Below, piece by piece: positions 26,816 through 36,900 of a stretch of 64,000 bases of DNA. Each line of letters opens with the position of its first letter. Within the stretch, counting starts at the first letter, position 1. A program made the translations under genes and the position numbers. The stretch is from CALLPQ01 sp964392325. GTDB lineage: Bacteria; Pseudomonadota; Alphaproteobacteria; Caulobacterales; Parvularculaceae. The stretch spans positions 39,306-103,305 of the forward strand of contig CAYMPJ010000014.1 in NCBI GenBank assembly GCA_964392325.1, read 5' to 3'. The notes beneath the pieces are model-generated. The model was not told the origin of the DNA. It ran no database searches and was given only the letters and a program-made list of their open reading frames with translations.

Positions 26816-27925
26816 TTAAGCGACGCTGACTTCATCTTTAGCATCGTCATTGATCTCACGCTCATCAATCACCCGGTTTCGCCCTTGCCTTTTGGCCATA
26901 TACAAACATTGATCCGCGCGCTCGATAATCGTTGTTGTCGTATCTTCCTTATTATGAGCGGCAACCCCCATGGACATGGTAATGACCCCTAAATCCTCAT
27001 TACTCTGACGTTTTTTCAAACGGCGCGATTCAACCGCACGGCGAATGCGATCAGCCAGCATATGGGCATTTTCCAATGTCGTACCAGGCAATAGAATTGA
27101 AAATTCCTCCCCCCCATAGCGCGCCAGAATATCCTGACCTTTGACATTTGCATTCATAACCTCGGCGACCAATCGCAAAACCTGATCGCCGGTTTGATGC
27201 CCCCACTTATCATTGAAAATCTTAAAGTGATCTACATCCGCCATGACCACCGCTAACTCTTCTCCCGATGTTTTTGCATTCTCGATCATTTTGGCGATAT
27301 TGCGATCAAAGGATTTGCGATTGCTTACCCCGGTCAACGGATCAGATAAGGCTTCTTTTTGTATGGTTTCAACATTACGCCGCAGGGAAGAGATTTCATT
27401 GGTAGAAGCGGCCAGACTTGTTTCCAGATGCTGGTTTTCCTGCTTCATTTTTTTCGAAACGGCAACGACATTTTCCAACAGGCTTCCAACTGCCGGATAG
27501 TCTTTCGCGGTTTGACGCAATTGGGATGAAAGATCTCCCAACTCTGTACTGTGTTGATGTGTGTTTTCGCCTTGCGCCTCGACAAGGGTGAACAATTCAT
27601 CAATTTCAACCTGCAAGCTTTCCGTAACTTCTTTGATATTATGCGCTAGATCACTCCGGGAGACATGGGTGTGAAATAACAGGTCGGCTTCTTCCTGAGA
27701 AATTTTACCATCGACTTGAAGAAATTTCTGGATGTCGCGTGACAATGCGGGACTAAGACCTTCAATATGAGTTGACCATGTCTCATAATTTCGTGCCGTT
27801 GCAGCAAGTCCTAATTCTTGCAACATTTCCAGCGCGAGTTTCCCGATTTGATGGGAATTTTCTATCATGTCTTCTCTCACCCCTGCCTGTGGGTTCCCGA
27901 CCTTGGGCAAGTCATTATGTGTCAC
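26816..27925 (-). CDS. Soluble GGDEF diguanylate cyclase
   Basis: Makes c-di-GMP from GTP. The C-terminal 165 residues are a GGDEF domain: DPLTGVSNRKSFD, VVMADVDHFKIFNDKWGH, the active-site loop RYGGEEFSILL and TMSMGVAAH. The allosteric site five residues ahead of GGEEF reads KGQD, not RxxD, so product inhibition is probably weak. The N-terminal about 190 residues are helical and coiled-coil-like, with no membrane segment or recognised sensor domain. Monocistronic. An independent degenerate EAL protein lies about 6 kb to the left. Confidence 0.92.
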   Translation of the reverse strand: MTHNDLPKVGNPQAGVREDMIENSHQIGKLALEMLQELGLAATARNYETWSTHIEGLSPALSRDIQKFLQVDGKISQEEADLLFHTHVSRSDLAHNIKEVTESLQVEIDELFTLVEAQGENTHQHSTELGDLSSQLRQTAKDYPAVGSLLENVVAVSKKMKQENQHLETSLAASTNEISSLRRNVETIQKEALSDPLTGVSNRKSFDRNIAKMIENAKTSGEELAVVMADVDHFKIFNDKWGHQTGDQVLRLVAEVMNANVKGQDILARYGGEEFSILLPGTTLENAHMLADRIRRAVESRRLKKRQSNEDLGVITMSMGVAAHNKEDTTTTIIERADQCLYMAKRQGRNRVIDEREINDDAKDEVSVA

Positions 27926-28214
27926 TCATGGACTATTCTGGTCCATTCTTACGTCAGGCGAGAATACATTTTCCCAGTAAAAGAAACCCTAAGATTGTAA
28001 TTGATAATTCAAAAATTGTGTTGGTTTACACAGTTTCAATAATCAGAACACCAATCAAGCATCGCTTATTGGACACATGGGGTATACGGGCCCAGGAACC
28101 GGGTTGATTTTTGTCAAAGACCGCGTTTTGAGCGCTTCATTCACCAAGGCGTAACCTTAATGAACAAACAATGACTCCGCTCAATCACGATTTGCAACAC
28201 CTTGGGCGGTGATC

Positions 28215-29735
28215 TTAACGGCGCATAAAATCGGGTACATGATCGCCTAAACCGATAACAGGTTTATTGTCAGGCTTTTCGCGAGGTTTTCTCTCCTCGC
28301 TCTCCTTATTGCGTCTTGGACGATCTGAAGCCTTTGCGTTCGCGCTCTCGTTATTTTTTTGCTGATTAGGCTCTTGCGCATTGTCAGACTGATCATCGTG
28401 AGATGCATGCGTGCGATTATTCCGTCCTCTTTGTCGATCAGAGGAGGAATTATTATCGCGGCCAGATCGCCCATCTCTTGAACGCCCGTCTCTGGAGCGG
28501 CCGTCTTTTGAACGGCCATCTCGTGAACGTCCGTCTTTTGAACGACTATCTCTAGAACCTTTTTGAGGGCCGCGCTTTTCCGCTTCTTCTTGCGCCGCTT
28601 TGAACGCTTCGGACATATCTAGCTCGTCAATCCCCTTACTGCCAATGACCGACAATATTGCGCTATAGGCTTTTTTATCCTTATCGAGAACCAGCATAAG
28701 CGCAGTCCCCTTACGTCCGGCCCGGCCCGTCCGGCCAATGCGGTGAACATAATCATCTGCGTGGATTGGCACATCATAATTGAACACATGGCTCACATCG
28801 GGAATATCTAGCCCGCGCGCAGCGACATCGGAGGCCACCAAAAAGCGTACTTCATCCTCGCGAAATTTAGCCAGAGTTTCCATACGGAATGATTGGGTTA
28901 AATCACCATGAATTGGGCGCGCGCTATAGCCATGGGTCTGAAGAGACTTTGCCACAATATCAACCGTAGACTTTCGATTACAAAAAATAATACCGTTTTT
29001 AACATCGTCGCCATCCAGTAATTTGCGTAACATCATACGCTTGATCCGCTCATCCTTTGAGGGGACCCGGATAATATTCTGGGTAATTGTATCGGCGGTT
29101 TGCGCGGGTTTTGAAACCTCAACGCGCGCTGGCTTATGTAGAAATGTATCTGTAATGCGCTGAATTTCTGGCGCCATCGTCGCAGAGAAAAACAAAGTCT
29201 GACGGGTCATCGGGGTCAGCTTAAAAATACGTTCAATATCGGGAATAAAACCCATATCGAGCATACGGTCAGCTTCATCGACCACCATCACTTCGATCCC
29301 GGTCATCAACAAACGTCCGCGCTCAAAATGATCCAGCAAACGTCCCGGCGTTGCAATCAGAACATCAACCCCGCGTGTGAGCTTTGCTTCCTGATCTCCA
29401 AACGAGACCCCGCCGATCAAAAGCGCCATGGAGAGTTTGTGATATTTTCCGTATTTCTCGAAATTTTCCGATACTTGAGCAGCCAGTTCACGCGTTGGTG
29501 CAAGCACGAGCGAGCGCGGCATGCGGGCTCTGGCGCGCCCTTTGGAGAGGCGTTCGATCATGGGAAGTGTAAAAGAAGCGGTCTTTCCGGTCCCTGTTTG
29601 GGCGATGCCTAATACATCGCGCCCGGATAAAGCTTCCGGGATTGCAGCCGCTTGTATTGGGGTTGGCTCCGTGTAGCCAGATTCTTGAATTGCTTTTAAA
29701 AGCTTTTCGCTCAGTCCGAGTGTTTCAAATGTCAT
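28215..29735 (-). CDS. DEAD-box RNA helicase, RhlE-like
   Basis: ATP-dependent RNA remodelling enzyme. It has the Q motif (YTEPTPIQAAAIP), motif I AQTGTGKTA, Ib TPGRLLDH, II VVDEADRMLD, III SATM, VI HRIGRTGRAGR. The tail after about residue 400 is disordered and basic, with repeats RSKDGRSRDGRSKDGRS, then Asn/Gln/Glu-rich sequence and a conserved-looking C-terminus IGLGDHVPDFMRR. The ATG at 29735 (MTFETLGLS) is the family start; a longer frame to 29855 lacks support. Such enzymes often act in ribosome assembly or cold adaptation. Confidence 0.93.
   Translation of the reverse strand: MTFETLGLSEKLLKAIQESGYTEPTPIQAAAIPEALSGRDVLGIAQTGTGKTASFTLPMIERLSKGRARARMPRSLVLAPTRELAAQVSENFEKYGKYHKLSMALLIGGVSFGDQEAKLTRGVDVLIATPGRLLDHFERGRLLMTGIEVMVVDEADRMLDMGFIPDIERIFKLTPMTRQTLFFSATMAPEIQRITDTFLHKPARVEVSKPAQTADTITQNIIRVPSKDERIKRMMLRKLLDGDDVKNGIIFCNRKSTVDIVAKSLQTHGYSARPIHGDLTQSFRMETLAKFREDEVRFLVASDVAARGLDIPDVSHVFNYDVPIHADDYVHRIGRTGRAGRKGTALMLVLDKDKKAYSAILSVIGSKGIDELDMSEAFKAAQEEAEKRGPQKGSRDSRSKDGRSRDGRSKDGRSRDGRSRDGRSGRDNNSSSDRQRGRNNRTHASHDDQSDNAQEPNQQKNNESANAKASDRPRRNKESEERKPREKPDNKPVIGLGDHVPDFMRR
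28440..28560 (-). repeat. Coding repeats in the DEAD-box helicase tail
   Basis: Tandem 12-base units encode repeated S-[KR]-D-G-R blocks. The repeat is short and codon choice varies between units. Such RGG/RDG-like tails usually add non-specific RNA binding. Confidence 0.6.
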
Positions 29736-30257
29736 AAATTTTTTATTGGATAAGATAGAAAGAATTTCGATTAGGCCCGTGCAATTTGGGTTAGTTGGGG
29801 GGATGAATGTATCCACCCAAACCTTTAAGCACCGACTTGAATTGTCATTGATCAATATACAGGGCTAATTCCCTGAACCGATATCAACGCGAACAATATC
29901 TTCCCGTAGGTTAAACGCTGGCAATTTCTATCAACAACGCGCCGCTTTGCCAGTAACAAGGCCTATTAGCAGGCCATTACGATGCGTCTCATCTATGTTG
30001 CAGACACAGTGATCTAAAACAAAGAGATCTTGAACAAAGTGATTCCAATCAAAATATATTTTGCCCGGAAAGCTCCTATCCGGAAAAATTATGGTCAATC
30101 ACTTCGCTGTATCCTGTATAACATTTCGTCTTATCGTGGGGCTATCTATCAAGCCGATTGCGCAATGCTACACTACAACTAAATTTTGGGTAAAGATTTA
30201 CTGGGTAAATGTCAATATTGTCTAAATGTCACTCATTACCAAAAAACCAGTTTTAAT
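29736..30257. other. Intergenic region, nothing identified
   Basis: About 520 bases between the helicase gene and the ATP-grasp gene. I see no RNA gene, repeat, terminator or convincing frame. An A+T-rich upstream region of the helicase could hold a long 5' leader, as in some cold-induced helicase genes, but no specific element is visible. Confidence 0.35.
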
Positions 30258-31133
30258 TTATTTTATCCTTTTTTCTAATCCACGATATAGCCGCTCGCCA
30301 AGTTCCGGGCCCTGAAGGGGATATAAAAAAGGTTCAATTAATTCCAATTCCATCAAACAAAGCGCCCCAGCATTATTGCGCACCATATCGATGCGCGCAT
30401 AAAGAGGCATCTCGCCCAGAGGCTCGAGGACATGGCGGGCAGTCTCGATTATCTCTGGCTCGGGATGATAAACGCTCTCGCTACCGCCATAAGACATCTG
30501 CACACGATAATCACCACGCGCTGGATGCTTAATCAGTCCATGAGAGAAGTCGCCATCGATAAAGATCAGACTATATTCGCCGTGCGTCTCAATGGATTTT
30601 AAAAACGGCTGAACCATCATTGCATTGGAAATTTCCGGTAACGGCCCGGGTGCAGATTTATTGATTCTAAATTGCCCTTCAGAGTTTGCACCGATCTGGC
30701 GTTTAAAGACGAGCTGGTCTGTATCAAGCTTTTCATAAATATCAGACAAATCAATCTCGTCACCGGGCTCAAGCCAGAGCGTTGGAATAGTTAGCACACC
30801 CCATTTCTCAAAATCTTTTAAATAGTTTTTGCGACTGTTCCAACGCGCCATAGATAAAGGATTAAAAAGCGGTGCATGACGGCTAATTTCCTCAAGGCGC
30901 TCAAAAAATTCGTCAATCCGGTCTTGATAATCCCAAGTGGTACCAATGATTATACCGTCATAAGCTGACCAATCTGCACTAGGATCATCCCAGGAAATAT
31001 CATCAATATCTGCGCCATACCCATTAAAAACCGGTCTTAAAGCGGCAAGGGTCTGGTCATGCTCAAGCGCATCTTCGCGCCGCCTTTTGGAGTTTGGTAG
31101 GGTCTGCTCACAGGCAAGATAGGCAATTTTCAT
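30258..31133 (-). CDS. ATP-grasp protein, DcsG-like
   Basis: A 291-residue ATP-grasp fold enzyme, which joins a carboxylate to an amine or similar nucleophile via acyl-phosphate. Seen are GIIIGTTWDYQDRIDEF (N-terminal domain), NPLSMARWNSRKNYL, VFKRQIGANSEGQ (ATP-binding), MVQPFLKSIETHGEYSLIFIDGDFSHG and YARIDMVRNN...LMELELIEPFLY (Mg binding). This resembles the D-cycloserine-pathway ligase DcsG and its many uncharacterised relatives. It lies 18 bases after a histidine-phosphatase gene, so the two likely share a transcript. Product unknown. Confidence 0.82.
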   Translation of the reverse strand: MKIAYLACEQTLPNSKRRREDALEHDQTLAALRPVFNGYGADIDDISWDDPSADWSAYDGIIIGTTWDYQDRIDEFFERLEEISRHAPLFNPLSMARWNSRKNYLKDFEKWGVLTIPTLWLEPGDEIDLSDIYEKLDTDQLVFKRQIGANSEGQFRINKSAPGPLPEISNAMMVQPFLKSIETHGEYSLIFIDGDFSHGLIKHPARGDYRVQMSYGGSESVYHPEPEIIETARHVLEPLGEMPLYARIDMVRNNAGALCLMELELIEPFLYPLQGPELGERLYRGLEKRIK

Positions 31134-31151
31134 AAGTACGGGACAACCTCT

Positions 31152-31733
31152 TTATAAATTCGAGATATCATAACGGCGAAACGACCAGTATTTATTTCCA
31201 CCGTGCCACTCGCGGCATTTTATGCCCCGCGCATTTGCCCGCCTTGCAATCATCCAGTTCAGATATCCATGGGCGCACATAACCACGTCACCGCTTGCCG
31301 CATCCTCAATAAGCTTGTCAAGAATACGATCGACCCGGACCCAGGCTTGATCCTTGGTCTCCATATCGCCAATCACATATCCAAAATTCCAATATAACCG
31401 CGAAATAACCCCCCAGAATCGCGGCGATAATTTTAGCCAATCTGGCCAGGGCGGCGGTGGAAGCGGGGCTTCTACAAATAACGGATCTGACTTTATCAAA
31501 GACTTATCTCTGGCAATCATCTCGGCTGTTTCTATGGCACGCGGCATAATCGACGCATAAACACGTACCGCAGCTGAGGCGACTTCCATCAAGCGATCGG
31601 GCGGCGTTTGCCCGGCATACAAACCACCCTCATCATATTTTTGCCACCACTCACCATAGCCATTTGCTGAGAAAATAACGCGCCGTGACAAGGCCGGCCG
31701 GCCATGGCGTACTGTGATAATTTGACCCGTCAT
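31152..31733 (-). CDS. Histidine phosphatase family protein
   Basis: A 193-residue phosphoglycerate-mutase-like fold. The phospho-acceptor motif TVRHGRPALSR has the catalytic His, and MPRAIETAEMIA and VMCAHGYLNWMIARR supply the second Arg and His. Such enzymes remove phosphate from sugars, nucleotides or proteins. It precedes the ATP-grasp gene on the same strand and starts after a 140-base gap with a long T-run. Confidence 0.85.
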   Translation of the reverse strand: MTGQIITVRHGRPALSRRVIFSANGYGEWWQKYDEGGLYAGQTPPDRLMEVASAAVRVYASIMPRAIETAEMIARDKSLIKSDPLFVEAPLPPPPWPDWLKLSPRFWGVISRLYWNFGYVIGDMETKDQAWVRVDRILDKLIEDAASGDVVMCAHGYLNWMIARRANARGIKCREWHGGNKYWSFRRYDISNL

Positions 31734-31875
31734 ATGCCTCGCTTGGCTTTGAGGTTAGTTTGCTCGAACTGACAAAAGCGAGTACCACTATCGTCATGCT
31801 TATCTGACTTGTTTATGTCATTTTTTGTTTTTAAAAACCAACTTAAGTCTTGCCTGATTGCATAAATTTTTCAAT

Positions 31876-32832
31876 TCAGCTGTCCAGCAACGCCGCTACA
31901 TGCGCCCCAACACTTGTACCCAGTGCGTCAAGGTCATAGCCCCCTTCCAACACAGATACAATCCGTCCATTGCAAGCCTGATCTGCAATCCCACAAAGCT
32001 CGGTGGTAAGCCATGAGAAATCTTCCTCAACAAGGCCAAGCCCGCCTAGGGGATCAGCCTGATGGCCATCAAAACCGGCTGAAATAACAATAATATCGGG
32101 CGAAAAATCGCTAAGTGCCGGCAATAATGTTTCTCCCCATGCCCGGCGAAAAACATCGCCGTCGCTCCCGGTCTCCAACGGCGCGTTGAAAATTGTCTCA
32201 CAAGCACCGCGATCAGATGCCCGTCCTGTCCCCGGATATTGCGGCCATTCGTGGGAGGAGGCAAAAAACCCGTTTTCATCCTCCCAGAAAATTGCCTGAG
32301 TCCCGTTTCCGTGATGCACATCAAAATCCACAACCGCAATTTTTTGCGCATTATGGGCCGCCCGGGCATGACGGGCCGCGATTGCAACATGATTAAATAT
32401 ACAAAATCCCATTGCCCGCGCCTGTTCCGCATGATGGCCCGGAGGACGCGCAAGGATAAAAGCATTGCGCGCCTCTTCAGCAAAAACCGCATCAACACCC
32501 GCGCACGCTGCGCCAGCAGCGCATAGCGTTGCCTCCATGCTTGAAGGACCCATAAAAGTATCGGCATCAAGTTGCACCAATCCTGCGGCCATAGTCCCGT
32601 CAGCCACACCTGCCGGATCGGTCTCTTTGACCGCGCCAATATAGGCTAGTGGATGGGCTAGCTGTATTTGCTCAAAGGTAGCGCGCGGCGCGGTTAGTCT
32701 TGTCAGATCGGCAAAATCCTGACCCGCCAATATTTGTTCTGCGCTTTTATAGCGTCCCCCATGCTCTACATGGCCGGGGGGGACCTCATGATTGGCAAAA
32801 GAGTGATGGGTATAAAGAATAGTTTTCGACAT
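31876..32832 (-). CDS. Histone-deacetylase-family amidohydrolase (acetoin utilisation/APAH-like)
   Basis: A zinc deacetylase of the class II/APAH-like family. It has LARPPGHHAEQARAMGFCIFNH, VAVVDFDVHHGNGTQAIFW (zinc Asp/His), FFASSHEWPQYPGTG and VISAGFDGHQADPLGGL (second zinc Asp). Family members deacetylate acetylpolyamines, acetoin enzymes or other acetylated amines. The ATG at 32832 is chosen over one six codons upstream; it follows the SDR gene end by one base, which indicates coupling. Length 318. Confidence 0.9.
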   Translation of the reverse strand: MSKTILYTHHSFANHEVPPGHVEHGGRYKSAEQILAGQDFADLTRLTAPRATFEQIQLAHPLAYIGAVKETDPAGVADGTMAAGLVQLDADTFMGPSSMEATLCAAGAACAGVDAVFAEEARNAFILARPPGHHAEQARAMGFCIFNHVAIAARHARAAHNAQKIAVVDFDVHHGNGTQAIFWEDENGFFASSHEWPQYPGTGRASDRGACETIFNAPLETGSDGDVFRRAWGETLLPALSDFSPDIIVISAGFDGHQADPLGGLGLVEEDFSWLTTELCGIADQACNGRIVSVLEGGYDLDALGTSVGAHVAALLDS

Positions 32833-32833
32833 T

Positions 32834-33721
32834 TTACGACACCGCGACAATCGTTTCCGCTACGCCCGGCGGCGGGGGCGGATCGGTAGGGACAAAAAAG
32901 TCCGGAAACAGTTTTCGCGAAGGGTCCACCCGGTATTTTTCAAAATCTCTAACCCCATTCTCATACAGAAAATTATCGTCTATCAGAAAATTACCGGTAA
33001 ACTCGGTCGCCGGTTTAGAAAAAATCAAATGGGCTGCATCTGCTAAAATCTCCGGCGTTCGCGAACCTTGCATCATAGCATCACCGCCAAGGGCAAATTT
33101 CACAGCTGCTGTGGCAATCGCAGTGCGCGGCCAAAGAGCATTAAAGGCAATCCCGTCTTTGCGAAATTCTTCAGCCATTCCCAACACGCAAAGAGACATT
33201 CCATATTTTGCCATTGTATATGCAACATGACCTTGAAACCATTTGGGCGACATATCTAATGGCGGGGAGAGATTTAGAACATGGGGATTATCGCTTGCTT
33301 TCAGATGGGGAATACAAGCCTTGCTGACCATAAATGTTCCCCGTGCATTCACTTGATGCATCAAGTCCCACCGCTTCATTGGCGTTTCAAGCGTACCGGT
33401 AAGGGAAATGGCAGATGCATTATTCACGCAAATATCAATACCGCCAAAATGATCGACAGCCTTTTCAACTGCGTGTGTAACCTGCTCTTCATCACGGATA
33501 TCGACAATGAGCGGTAAAGCCTGACCACCAGCTTTTGTAATTTCCTCTGCAGCACTATGGATCGTGCCGGGCAATTTTGGATGAGGTTCAGCTGTTTTTG
33601 CTGCAATGACAATATTCGCACCATCTCTGGCTGCATGCAGGGCAATTTCCAACCCGATCCCGCGGCTGGCGCCAGTGATAAACAGTGTTTTCCCTTTTAG
33701 GGTTTTAGCCTCAATGCTCAT
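32834..33721 (-). CDS. Short-chain dehydrogenase, HSDL2-like
   Basis: NAD(P)-dependent oxidoreductase, 295 residues. The cofactor motif is FITGASRGIGLEIAL, with NNAS, the active-site Tyr-Lys as AYTMAKYGM and the Ser in NLSPPLD. The long loop AEPHPKLPGTIHSAAEEI is typical of the hydroxysteroid-dehydrogenase-like 2 group; a Pro-rich C-terminus follows. Substrate unknown, probably a lipid or acyl-CoA. It is translationally coupled to the deacetylase gene. Confidence 0.9.
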   Translation of the reverse strand: MSIEAKTLKGKTLFITGASRGIGLEIALHAARDGANIVIAAKTAEPHPKLPGTIHSAAEEITKAGGQALPLIVDIRDEEQVTHAVEKAVDHFGGIDICVNNASAISLTGTLETPMKRWDLMHQVNARGTFMVSKACIPHLKASDNPHVLNLSPPLDMSPKWFQGHVAYTMAKYGMSLCVLGMAEEFRKDGIAFNALWPRTAIATAAVKFALGGDAMMQGSRTPEILADAAHLIFSKPATEFTGNFLIDDNFLYENGVRDFEKYRVDPSRKLFPDFFVPTDPPPPPGVAETIVAVS

Positions 33722-33939
33722 TTATAACTCCCAATGATTTGCGCAACCAGAATACGCGCATTCACCATCAGGAACAAACCATGATAACACAAGGACAAAA
33801 GTCTTTTTTTAATTGTTAAGATGCATGCTGATCAAGTTATGAGAATAACCCGATATCACCTATTTTTTGAATAGAAATGGGCACTCAGCAAAGAAACCCA
33901 TTTTCCAATCAAGCAATTCATTTTCTGCGCACACAGTTT

Positions 33940-36900
33940 TTAGAAAATGAAATCACTCGCCACAAGATCGTCTGCGTCAACATTGAGAAGGGTTATAGAA
34001 TTCTCACCAATCGTAATAACAGCACTGCCAAAGGAATTATTGGTTAAATTGTTCGCTTGCAAATCTGCAAAATCTGCAACGCCGCCAATCCCGGACAAAT
34101 CTATAACTTCAGATGCACTGACATTATCAAAATCGGTAAGCAAGTCATTGCCAAAATCATCATCGAAAATAAATATATCATCACCAAGACCACCGGCAAG
34201 ATTATCATTGCCAGTACCCCCAATAACTATGTCTTCACCGTCTCCGCCTGTAACCGTATCGTCATCGGCATCCCCAAACAAGACATCATCGCCGCTACCA
34301 CCAAGGACCTCATCAAAGCCGGAATTTCCCCTTAGAAAATCGTTACCACTTCCTCCATAGACAAGATCGTTACCATCGCCGCCACTTAGCGAGTCATCAC
34401 CAGTCTCCCCACCTTCCAGCGTATCATCACCGGCGTCTCCAAAGAGACTGTCAGGTCCAAACCCACCATCAAGGAAATCATCGCCGTCTCCGCCAATGAG
34501 AATATCAGCATTAAAATCACCGAACAGGCTATCATTACCACTGCCGCCATTTAATTCATCAAACCCGGCATTTCCTCTGAGGAAATCGTTTTCATTCCCT
34601 CCTAAAATAGTGTCATTACCCAAGCCGCCTAACAGTGTGTCATCGCCAGTGCCCCCGCCTTCCAGTATATCATCACCAGCGCCGCCATTTAATTCATCTG
34701 GCCCAGCGCCGCCATCTAGGAAATCTTCGCCTTCACCTCCAAACAGAGTATCGGCATTAAAATCCCCAAATATGCTATCATCACCACTGCCGCCATTTAA
34801 ATCATCAAACCCGGCATTCCCTCTGAGAATATCGTCTTCATTCCCTCCTATAATAATGTCATTACCCAAGCCGCCAAACAGTGTATCGTTTCCTGAATCT
34901 CCGCCGTTCAGGGAATCGTTCCCGTCATCGCCAGAAAGAAAATCAGGACCCTCACCCCCGTTTAACCCATCATCACCGGCGCCGCCAAAGAGCCTGTCAG
35001 CGTTGAAGTCACCTAGCAATGTATCATCACCATTGCCGCCGCGAAGAGTATCAAAACCTGAATTTCCTCTTAGAAAATCGTCGCCATCATTGCCTTCAAC
35101 ACTGTCATCACCAGCGCCACCAAGCAAAATGTCTGCGTCCTCACCGCCAAGAAGGTGATCATCACCCGATCCGCCATTAAGGACATCATTGCCAGATCCA
35201 CCAGTAATGACATCGTCACCCTGGACACCGTTCAAACGATCCACTCCCTCACCGCCGGCAAGTATGTCATTTCCATTCGCGCCTATGAGAATATCATTAC
35301 CGCTTCCACCATCGGCCGTAAAAATGGTATCTCCGAGAATAAATAAATCATTATGATCGGAACCGACCAAAGCCTCAATGCCAACCACGAAATCGCCTTC
35401 GGCATCACCCGTATTTATCTCATTGGCTAGATCAAGGCGAACAGCACTGGTCGCAGTCGCAAAAGTCAAGGTATCAAAACCCTCTCCGCCAAATATAAGG
35501 TCTGCACCAGCACCCCCGGACAGAACATCATCACCTGTATCACCAAACAAAAAGTCACTGCCGCTACCACCATCCAGAAGGTCATTCCCTCCGAGACCGC
35601 TCAAGGTATCATTTCCATCGCCGGCGGAAATATTTTCATCAACATCTACGCCTGTAAAACTATCATCGAATTGTGTGCCAAAAAACCCACTAACCTGTGT
35701 AATCAGTATGCCAACTGAATCAGCATTCGGTGCTCCGCCATTCACGAAAGTTGATGTCGCTGCGGTGATATCAACATTGGCAACAGAATAAACCACATCT
35801 AAAATATCTGTGTATGCATCCTCTGGAATGCCGAGCTGCGCTGCAGTGATAGACCCTGTAGCGATTGCTTGGACCCGGACACCAATACCTTGATCTGAAG
35901 GCGCGGCAAAAACATTACCCTCATTATCGATAATGGTTACATCATCCCCCGATCCATCACCATTCCCATCATCACCCCCATTACCATTATTAGAGGATCC
36001 TTGATTACTCAGCCAATCTGTAAGGGATGTTACAAACCCATCGGAAAATTCGACAGTCTCGACATCTATCAAGGTATTGACGCCATTTATTCCCGTAATA
36101 ACAAAATTATCGCCATCTTGCGCGATAGAATGATCATCAATTGTATCGGCCAAGATTGCCCTATCTTCGCCATCACCACCGACCAAAACATTTACGCCAA
36201 GGCCACCATCCAAGATATCGTCGCCTGCGCCGCCAACCAGAACATTATTGAAGATATTGCCAACCAGAACATCATTGCCGCCGCTGCCATTTGCCTGAAA
36301 AATACCGCCCCCCAGGACAATTGTATCATCAGACTGAGATCCAAGAACAACCTCAAAACCCACAAAAGTATCGCCTGCAGCGTCACCAGAGAATATCCCG
36401 GTTTCAAAATTAAGAGTAACTGGCCCGGCAACATCATCAAACGAAAGCGTATCAGTGCCAAAACCACCAACCAGGAAATCATTTCCTGCGCCGCCAGAGA
36501 TAACGTCGTCCCCGCCGCCGCCATCAATTTGATCATCCCCGTCGCCGCCAAAAATTGTATCGTTGCCGTCACCGCCATTTAGAACCGTATTTACAAAACT
36601 CGCGGCGCGAATAATATCGTCGCCTCCAGCGCCATCAACTTGCGAGAAGTCGCCCGTAACCACCAATCTGTCATTGCCGCCCGAGCCGATAAGAAACTCT
36701 ACGTCTGAGACGACATCACCAATAGCAGCGCCCGTATTTTGAGAAGAATCAGTGAGGTCAAACACCACGCCGGTCGGTGCATCGGCAAATGAGAGGGTAT
36801 CATTGCCCGCCCCCCCGGAAATATTGTCAGCACCAAGACCGCCCAGCAACAGATCATCGCCGTCACCGCCAGCAATGATATCATTACCACCATCGCCACT

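Noticed and set aside
34496..35158. Plus-strand Ser/Pro-rich frame of 220 codons
   Set aside because: Antisense shadow of the RTX repeats; its periodicity simply mirrors theirs.
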